Positions 56,301-64,000 of a DNA stretch of 64,000 nt are shown in pieces. Position 1 is the stretch's first letter; every line of letters starts with the position of its first letter. Under the pieces are notes generated by a model. It saw only the letters and a program-made list of their open reading frames with translations. It searched no databases and was not told the origin of the DNA. Origin of the DNA: Isoetes taiwanensis (lineage: Eukaryota; Streptophyta; Lycopodiopsida; Isoetales; Isoetaceae); assembly GCA_021234155.1 (NCBI GenBank), contig JAJEKV010000095.1, positions 1,119,524 to 1,183,523 of the forward strand, given 5' to 3'. A program made the position numbers and the translations under genes.

Positions 56301-59300
56301 AATATTTTAAATAATATACAAACCAAGTTCAAAAGGCAAACAATCCAGTTAGTTTATTCAATGCTCAACGTGAGTAATCCATTTGATCTCATATAGAATT
56401 TAGGATAACATATGCAAGAACAAATCTCTTCCAACATGAATTCTCCTTAGATTATTATTGTTTCATCATTCAAATATTATTTGATATTGAAATTAAATCG
56501 AAACCATTAAAAAAATATTTACAGTAGCATTGGTAATGATTGACTTGCCTTGAGCATTTAATTAACCTTTTTATTCACACAAAGAAATCTAAGACGTAAC
56601 CGCCTGTGATGGACTGTGAAATCTACTTCGAAAAACTACTATACATCTTGGTTTTTAATTTACAGTCCTGATGGTTTTGCCTGGCTCCAAAAGATTGACC
56701 TCGTACGGAATAGAATGCTTTAAGAAACAACTTCATATGTTTGTACCTCTACAAACCATTCAACATTAAAACAAGTGTCCATTGATTTTCCAAAGATAGA
56801 TACCGTTCCTGGTTTTGTCCGCTTCTATATACGTAACAAGTTTAACTTGTTCAATAACTTCTCGCTTTTCCTTGATTTTGTTAACTAGCCATTATTATCC
56901 TGGACTATATTTCAAATTTCAATTTGCAAGGGTTTTTAGGGTTGCCTAATTTGCAAAGTTACAAAACAAGTTCATGTTGATTGCTCTTGAATTGCGTGAT
57001 GACTAACCAAATGCAAAACATGCTACTTTCTCAAGATGGTCTAAGCATTCTTCTACATTATGTTTACAGGACCAATTAAAACCAAAAGTTAAGTTGGGCA
57101 GCTTAAGGTACAAACCGCTCAACATGCACAACTAAAACACATGCATTAAAAACTCTACTTTGTTCGTAATACGCGACAACTGATATTAGATTGCCTCATA
57201 ATTGTTATGAAGTTCTAAAGTGCTCTAGCTTTAGGTAAGAGCTCATGGGATACTAGAATGCAACATATATACATGATCAAAGTTGCCTAAAATACAAGGC
57301 ATTACTATCTTGTTATCTTGTTTGCCTAAAATACTCACCATTATGCTTCACATATGAGATACAAACTCTATAATATGCACTTTATATACTACTCATATAT
57401 TAAAACCGTAACTTGATTTGAATTATTAGGTGATATATTTCTTGCCCAAAATTACAAAGCGAAGCAGTATGCCTAGCCAATCATAGATGTATTAATCGTG
57501 CATTAGCAACTCTACACCTCTCTCGCTACAAAACTATGGTGCTAAGGCGATGGGCGGTAATGATCGCCTCGCCGCTTTAGGGCCTATGCGTGTATTCCAA
57601 CTGCATTTTAATTCAGACAGGGCTTCTGCTCCCTTATGGACAACCCAAAAATATGTGGAGAATTCTTCCTATGAATATCAAAAGGAAAAAGGAAACATAT
57701 TGGAACATTGCTAACTAATAAAAGAAAAAATGGAACTAATGCCCGCCAGTAAACAATCTATTTTGAATGGTTCGATTAGTTAATTCATTGACAGCTCACA
57801 TCTACCATCGACCTGGGCCGTAAACAAAGATGTGGGGATTTAGGGCTATTCCGCTTCTTAATCCGTTGCTTCCGCTTCATCCGCTTGGTAAGATATGCCC
57901 GGTTTTTGCAACCGACCTCAATCTTTATGCATATTTTGTTTCAATCCATTGCACCCGCCCGCTTCATCCGCCTTCCAAGTAAGATATGCCTTGGTTTTTG
58001 CAGATCCTACCACCTTTATGCAACAATGGCCCCGGCAGATCCGCTGCTAAGCTACATACTGGCTTTCATTCGGGTAATCTTTCTTAGATTTCTTTGCAAA
58101 AAGTTCTACTTATAGATCTCTGCTCACTAATATTGCAATGGCAGATCTAAATGTAAGCTAAGGCGCCAAATAAAGCTTCTTCACACTTCAAGCAATGCAT
58201 TTAGGAACCTTCATTTTCATTTGAATATGAGCTGGTCGCGAATAGGGCTAATAATATGGGCTTGCTATTTCCAAGTTTTCGTTCTTATATAAACTACGGC
58301 GGCTATGGTAGAAAGCCCCATTGATTTTTTTCGCCCTTGCAATAATCCATGGCACCGTTTATCTCCTTAACCTTCAAGATATTGGCTATGGATTCTTAAG
58401 AGTTATGGCACTGACTATTTCTAAATCCCTTCATCTTTCCTGAATCTCCTTTTCTATATTTGCATATGTACCTTTTAAGTTCTGCTATGGCTTGCAATCT
58501 GCACTTGTACTACTATTGTTCGTTGCCTTAAGCATATATTATTCTTTGCCTTAAACTGATCTATGATTGCGGATTCCGTGTGCTCTCGTGACCGCACGGC
58601 TTATGGCAAAATGCTTGCGTATCATAACAGGTTTTGAGGCGTAATTCCGGCTCTTCAAGTATGGCTACTCCAAGAAAACCAAGAAAGGAATCAAAGATGT
58701 TGCCGCTAACTAGAAAGGAACAGATAAATACGCGCTTGAATTTGTTTCAATAAAATATGTGAGCATGAACAAGTTTTATGAACTGGTTTAAAGCATGATT
58801 TGTTGTAACAAAATATGTGAATAAACTGGTTTTAAAACATGTTGTAAACAATAGTACTATACAAGAAATGCTTGATAAGAGTATTCAAAGTTTATATATT
58901 TTGAATAAGCGTATTCAATGGAAAATTTGTTTATTATAATCATCTAATCAGACTTCTCAGATTTTATGGAAAACACCGCGACCCAGTTTATCTTTGTTAT
59001 TTTGTTTAACACCAGTGGTCGTGACGGACCGAATGTCCATTTGAAATGTTCACTAAAACTGTTAAAATCAATTTTAAAATCTACTGTTCTTCCACTTCTG
59101 CATATATGCCTCGGCGTTTCATGGAAAAATGCGAAATGTAGCCGAATTTATTATTGAAAGGCGTCTCCGCAAAGTCGGCTGCTAAAACCTTCCAGTCGCG
59201 AAGCGGAACCGTTCTTTGCAAAAGATTTTTGATTTTTTGGTCATACGATATTTTATACGATAGAGAAAAAGACCTTAAAATCCTTAAGTGTCAATCCGGT

Positions 59301-59620
59301 CCGAGCGGGAGATACGCCATTCAAACATGCCGTGGTCAACCGAAAGTTGTTCATTGAACGATATTCCGGCGCTTTCTACTGGGAGCAACAAGAACTTTTG
59401 TAAAATTGTTTGCTCAAATTTGTTAATACTAATATAAAATTCTATCAACAAAAATAATTTAAATGAATTTGAAGTTTAGTATTTCAATTTTGATTTCAAT
59501 TTATGGGAAGTTTGATGTGCCCAAAAAGCCTCTTTGAAAGAAAGGAGACTTTGGTGTGTCCCGGAGAAAATCACAAAGACGGTATTAATAAATAAAAGAA
59601 CGAAAGATAAGCATAAAGTC

Positions 59621-60063
59621 AAGAATTCATGGAAGGTTTCGTAATACCTCACAAAGACTGTGAACCGTCCATTAACCCACCACCGGAGTAAATATTACCA
59701 TCTTGTAAAGAAGTTCAAAATTGAAACCAGTCCACATAAGATGTTTCATAAAATAATGAAGCCTGTTGACAAGTTGTCAAACCAGCGTTATTTTACAAAC
59801 ACATATTGGCGGCACCACTACCAGCAAGCAAGCCGGGAAATGTTCAAGCATTCATCCGCCAAAAATACAATGTATGAAAGTATTGGAAGATATGAAACAA
59901 ATGGAAAGAATCACAGAGAAAGAGCCGCGATGTGCCCTCAAGAATTCATGGAAGGTTTCGCCTCATACATATGCACGAACCGTCCATTTAACATACCACT
60001 CTTGAAATAACAACACACTCCATCTTGTAGCAAAAGAAGTTCAAATTGAAACCATAGTCCACA
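59621..60063. repeat. Sub-repeat of about 319 bp at the end of unit 2
   Basis: AAGAATTCATGGAAGGTTTC starts at 59621 and again at about 59939, and the intervening sequence is repeated. The second copy is split by H_f and continues at 61820-62016. Unit 1 has the corresponding copy at 51225-51570. Confidence 0.7.
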
Positions 60064-61819
60064 TATAAGACGGTGCTCAAAGATTGTCGGGCAACGTTGG
60101 GAAATATTTGTATGAAACCTATTCAAATTTCGGGGACTCATTTTAGGTACATCTAATAATAAACCAAGTCCATCATTAGCTATAAGGTTTTGCATCTGAT
60201 AACCTTCCCTTTGCTCTATCCCCGTGATATCCTTTTTCCTTTATTTTCCATTTTACTTCTCCTTCTCTTTACCCTCTTCTCCCTCCTCTCTTTTCTTCCT
60301 TTTCTCCCTGCATTTTCCTTTTCCCCTTTCCCCTTTCCCCTTTCCCCCTTTTTGATCTTTTCCTCCCTTTTTCAATCTTTCTCCACCCTTCCCATTTTTC
60401 TCATGACTTTCCCTTCCTTTTCCATTCCTTTGTTTTCTTTTTCCCCCTTCCCTTTGTCATGCCCTTTTAGCCCCTTTTCCCCAGACCTTTTTATGTTTTT
60501 CTTCCTCTCCCTGTCTCTTCTTCTTTTATCTCATGTCTTTTTTTCCCATTTCTTCTTTCTTTTTTCTCATGATGCCTTTTTTCCTCTTTCCTCCCCCCTT
60601 CCGCCTCCCTTTTTCCTTTTCCCTTCCTCTTTTTTTCATCATTTTCCACCCTTCCATTTTTCCCTGCGGCCCTTTCCTCTTCCTCTTCCCCTTCCTTTTC
60701 TCTTCCCTCTCCCTTCCCTTCCCTCTTCCCTTTCTTTTCCTCTTTTTCCTCTTTTCCCCTTTCTTTTTCCCATGTATTTTTCCATCCCTTTTTTCCACTT
60801 TTACTTTTGCATTTTTCTTCCCACTTTCCTTAATCTCTTCCCCTTTTCTCCCCGCTATTCCCCTTTTTCTTTTTTTTCCTTTCCCATGCTCTTTTTCCCC
60901 TTATTTTTAATCTCTTTCCCTCACCCTCTTTCCCTCTTCCAGCTTTTTTCCGTGGCCCTTTTTCCCTTCCTCTTTCCATTTTCCTCCTGACCTCACAGGT
61001 TCTTTTTCTTCCCTTTCCCTTTCACTTCCTCCCTCACTTCTTTTTCCCTTTTTCTCCCTTCTTTTTTTCATCTTTTTCTCTTTTTCCATGTTCCTTTTCC
61101 GCTTCAACTTTTTCTCCTTCTCTTTTCCTTTCCATTTTCCACACCTTTTTCCATTCATTTTTCCAATCTTTTTTCACATTACGCCCTTTTTCCTCCTTTT
61201 CCCACCCTTCTCCTTTCTCCCTTTTCCCTCTTCTCCTATCCCATACTTTCTCTCGTTCTCTTTGTTTCTTTCGCCTTTCCCTTTCCTCCCCTTTTCTTTC
61301 CCTCAACTTTTCCTCTTCCTCGCGCCACTTCTCCTTCCTCCCTCTCCCCATCTCTTCTCCCTTTCCCTCATGCCCTTTTCCCTTTTTCTCACTCCTTTTC
61401 CTCTCCCTTTCTATTTTCCATGCCCTTTTCCCTCCACCATTCTTATCTCCCCCCCTTCCCCTTAATCTCTTTCGCCTTCACATTTTTCGTTGCCCCTTTT
61501 TTCTTCCTCTTTCCTCCCTTCCCTTTTCTTTTCCCTTATTCTGTCCCTCACCCTCTTTCCCCTTTCTCCTTTCACATCTTTTTCCCCTCCCTTTTCTCCC
61601 TTTTTCTCCCTTTTTCGGCTCTTTTCCCCCTTTCCTTTTCCTCCGCCTTTCCCTTTTAATCTTTTGCCTCCTTTAATTTCGTCTCTGCCATTTTCCTAAG
61701 ACTGCAGCACAACAATCATGGTGGAAGAAAGGACAACTTCGGCTCCTCTCAAAATGCAATCGTGACGATCTCAACCATCTAAATTGATGCAAGACATAAT
61801 GCTTAAAACTCTTGAGGAA
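60064..61819 (-). mobile_element. Decayed Helitron H_f
   Basis: A pyrimidine array (60200-61690) is followed by the family 5' region in decayed form (AACAATCATGGTGG, ATGCAATCGTGACGATCTCA, then TTAAAACTCTTGAGGA). The surrounding sub-repeat is cut here: TCCACA|TA.. on the left and AA|TAAGATGTTTTATTAG on the right. Uninterrupted versions are at 51355-51380 (CCATAAGATG) and 59731-59750. The hairpin end is hardly recognisable (GTCGGGCAACGTTGGG near 60087), so this is the oldest of the six. Confidence 0.7.
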
Positions 61820-62016
61820 TAAGATGTTTTATTAGTAAAATACCGGAAGCCTGCTGATTGGGTTATTATTTTACACACATTATGGCACCACTGATTTAGC
61901 AAGCGTTTCTTGGGGAAATGTTCAAGTATTCATCCCACAAAATACAATGTACGTGAAAGTATTTGATAAATATGAAACAAAATGGAAAAGAATCAAAGCC
62001 AAGCATGTGCTCTCAC

Positions 62017-62779
62017 AATTACGCAAGGTTTCTGTACAAGACTTAATCCTCGGTCCACGCAACCACCACTTGAAAAATAAACCTCAAACTATGGCCAAAA
62101 CAAGTTCAAACCTAATGATCACCATTACGCAAAGGCCATACTCCTGATAAAAATATAAACCTAAAATTTGAGATATTGTCAATCTCTTTAGAACTTTGTT
62201 AAAATAATCATGTACTGAAGCAAGCGTATTCATTAGAAAAAAATCTTTTGGGGATTTTAGTTGCTCGTGGTATTTTATAAAGTTTAACATATCAGGAAGG
62301 GTCCGCAAAATCGAGCAGAATTTACCGGATTCACTACTATAAGTTTCGAATCCGATTGTCTTGTGGACCATCATTATCCACATCACAAAAAAATGAAGGC
62401 ATAACCGGGACTCCATATTAGGGTCAAAGAATTTGAAAAGTAGTCACATATACAATCTTCTTTGTTGCTAAAAATTATGATGAGAATAGTGTCCGGGAAC
62501 TTGTGAAGTTTCTCCCCACCTGAAACCATAAACCCTGCAGCGCATGCATTGGTTTTTTGTTGCCTCGATAGAAAATTTGCAGCAACATACCTTACCTTGC
62601 GTCGAGTCTTCATACAATGATATTTCCATCAATCATAAACAACCCGCTTTAACCCTCTTTGAGCCTCTCGCCATGCAAGTAACTATGATATTTGATGTAA
62701 TGCAAATACCAGCACAAAACATAACTTTCATACCGCTAATTTCATCACCTCTTCAGCAATGTCGTTTTCTTAGCATCCT
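62017..62779. other. Remainder of duplication and anonymous DNA
   Basis: 62017-62060 is the last trace of the sub-repeat. The rest is AT-rich. A 110-codon minus frame (62084-62416) matches nothing I know. Confidence 0.4.
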
Positions 62780-63950
62780 CCAAATAGGAGTCCACATTCG
62801 GTCGGCATCACATGCACCCTCGACAAATGTATACCTTTGCATATTGACAATAGAACTTTGTTCTTCGAGTCAGCTTATGTCTCGCGCATGCACTACACCC
62901 GCCTTTCTTTCTATATCCGCCGGTCGTGACACACTACATGTCCGGCGTCGCCTCGGATTTGTAATAGGTTGTATGCCTTGTTCCAAATTTCAGTTTCGAT
63001 CTTTGTCGGCGTCAGTTCCATCAAGATTTGATATCAATTCATTCTGCAGCGGAGAAATCATAAAAGCGTGGATTACCGGATTCCAATGTTTAGATTGGTG
63101 AATGCATTGTCAAAATGACCCAGCATCCCCAAAATGCCACCACTTCCAAGAGATCATCTCCTTCTCTAAACTATAATTTGATGCCAAGCACATTTTGTTG
63201 TGCACATCACACCCCGCTTTATGCTCATTATAAGCTATTGCTATCTCTCGAGCAGCAACCTCCTTGACGCATTTCTCTCAACCAGGTAAACTAAGAATCC
63301 AGACATATCTATGCCATGGACATTTCTTTTGAAGCAAAGTAACTGCTTCTTTGTCTTGCCATGCACTACAACAATGCCATTCTCCCCACAGATGCAACTT
63401 ATGGCTACCCCTTTGGGATCTCTTTTCTTGCCATCAAATTTCAGAAGTTTGATTGGAAACATTTTAGTCTGTTGGGGCTTATAGTAACGCCAATCTCGCT
63501 TTCTCTTAGATAACCACCGCAGCACAGCTTGACACTTGTAAAAGTAACTACTAAAAGAAGACATGATGGCCTTTGTATGCCTTCTTCAATTGGGCTGATA
63601 ATCGCATGAAACCCCAAACCCTCTTCTCGCTTGGAGCTTGTCATACACCTCATACCTACAATACCCTCAAGCCAATCACATAAAGTCCAAAGCTGAATTC
63701 CAAACTTGTGAGGTTTCTTTGGATTGTAAATGCAGGGGTCTTTGGAATTTCGATGGGATAATCCTCTCTGGCCAACTCAGAACCTCTTTACCTCGTGTAT
63801 ACAACTCGAAACTTCTTGTTCCATTCCTTTTCAACATTCTCAACCCGAAGATTTGTACCCTGCCTTCTTTATCTGTGGACGAAATTGTTGGGTCCTCAAA
63901 TGGAAGAACCTCTTAATTTGGTTGAAATCTTTTCATGGACATGAATCTAC
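62780..63950 (-). pseudogene. PiggyBac-type transposase (DDE_Tnp_1_7), decayed
   Basis: Minus-strand pieces follow the order of PiggyBac transposases. ERIIPSKFQRPLHLQ (about 63760-63720) corresponds to the DE.MIPFKGR segment with its first catalytic Asp not visible. Next come PKKPHKFGIQLWTLCDW (63710-63660), GLGFHAIISPIEEGI (63625-63580), VTFTSVKLCCGGYL matching NFYTS..L, and ISPNRLKCF matching RPNRKG. Then GVAISCICGENGIVVVHGKT, YNEHKAGCDVHNKM with WKWW (63235-63140, matching YN..MGGVD..D), and RTKFYCQYAKVYICRGC (62880-62830), the C-terminal Cys-rich domain. At least three frame changes and stops separate them. PiggyBac elements insert at TTAA; ends were not located. The plus frame of 185 codons at 62544-63101 is antisense to it. 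Confidence 0.75.
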
Positions 63951-64000
63951 CAAAGTTTGCCAATTGGATCACTTCCTACCTCACCCGGACAAGCACAGGA

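Larger units (their letters stand above)
51571..62016. repeat. Tandem duplication, unit 2 (with Helitron H_f inside)
   Basis: It repeats unit 1 in the same order, starting with copia/LINE copy C. At its right end a sub-repeat is extended, and H_f is inserted at 60064-61819. No gene was recognised between 53.6 and 59.6 kb. Small frames such as 53638-53949 are not kept in unit 1. Confidence 0.85.

Noticed and set aside
62544-63101. Plus-strand 185-codon frame
   Set aside because: The minus strand over 62830-63101 carries PiggyBac C-terminal motifs, so this frame is mostly antisense. The product resembles nothing.

Overview
This window is nuclear DNA from a green plant, probably a large repeat-rich genome of a seed-free plant or streptophyte alga. 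The evidence is plant-style spliced genes with short introns (two were recognised), Ty1/copia and non-LTR retroelements, AT-inserting Helitrons, and relics of PiggyBac and DUF7869-type transposons. I cannot name the species. There is no bacterial gene organisation, and I saw no rRNA, tRNA or CRISPR locus.

Layout. 1-5948: a broken copy of a CCAR1/DBC1-like gene (3' half and an EF-hand-like C-terminus), carrying a poly(A)-tailed retroposon and, in its last intron, a complete 1.84-kb Helitron. 5949-8236: decayed LINE and anonymous DNA. 8252-18323: five related non-autonomous Helitrons stuffed with polypyrimidine DNA. Three of them are nested inside one another at the same spot, and two are precise insertions whose empty sites survive at 41.1 and 41.5 kb. 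18.3-20.0 kb: a copia/LINE chimera that recurs at 41.1-44.5 and 51.6-52.9 kb. 20.0-25.0 kb: a broken RlmI-like rRNA methyltransferase gene with a LINE inserted in a coding exon, plus further LINE pieces.

25.6-33.2 kb: an unusual region where a 16-bp palindrome (GGTATAAATTTATACC) recurs about 39 times, mostly at a 28-30 bp period. Several of these arrays lie in introns of an unrecognised minus-strand gene, upstream of a decayed DUF7869-type transposon gene. 34-41 kb: mostly anonymous DNA with one MITE. 43.1-62 kb: a diverged tandem duplication of about 8.5 kb containing copia/LINE relics, mobile GATA-microsatellite elements and a sixth, decayed Helitron. 62.8-63.95 kb: a PiggyBac transposase pseudogene.

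No gene here looks intact. The two recognised cellular genes both carry several frameshifts or stops, some at homopolymers, so pseudogenisation and long-read assembly error must be told apart. The long proline/phenylalanine/serine-rich or lysine/glutamate-rich open frames in 4-18 kb and 60-62 kb are products of base composition, not genes. All readings are by eye; no alignment was run.
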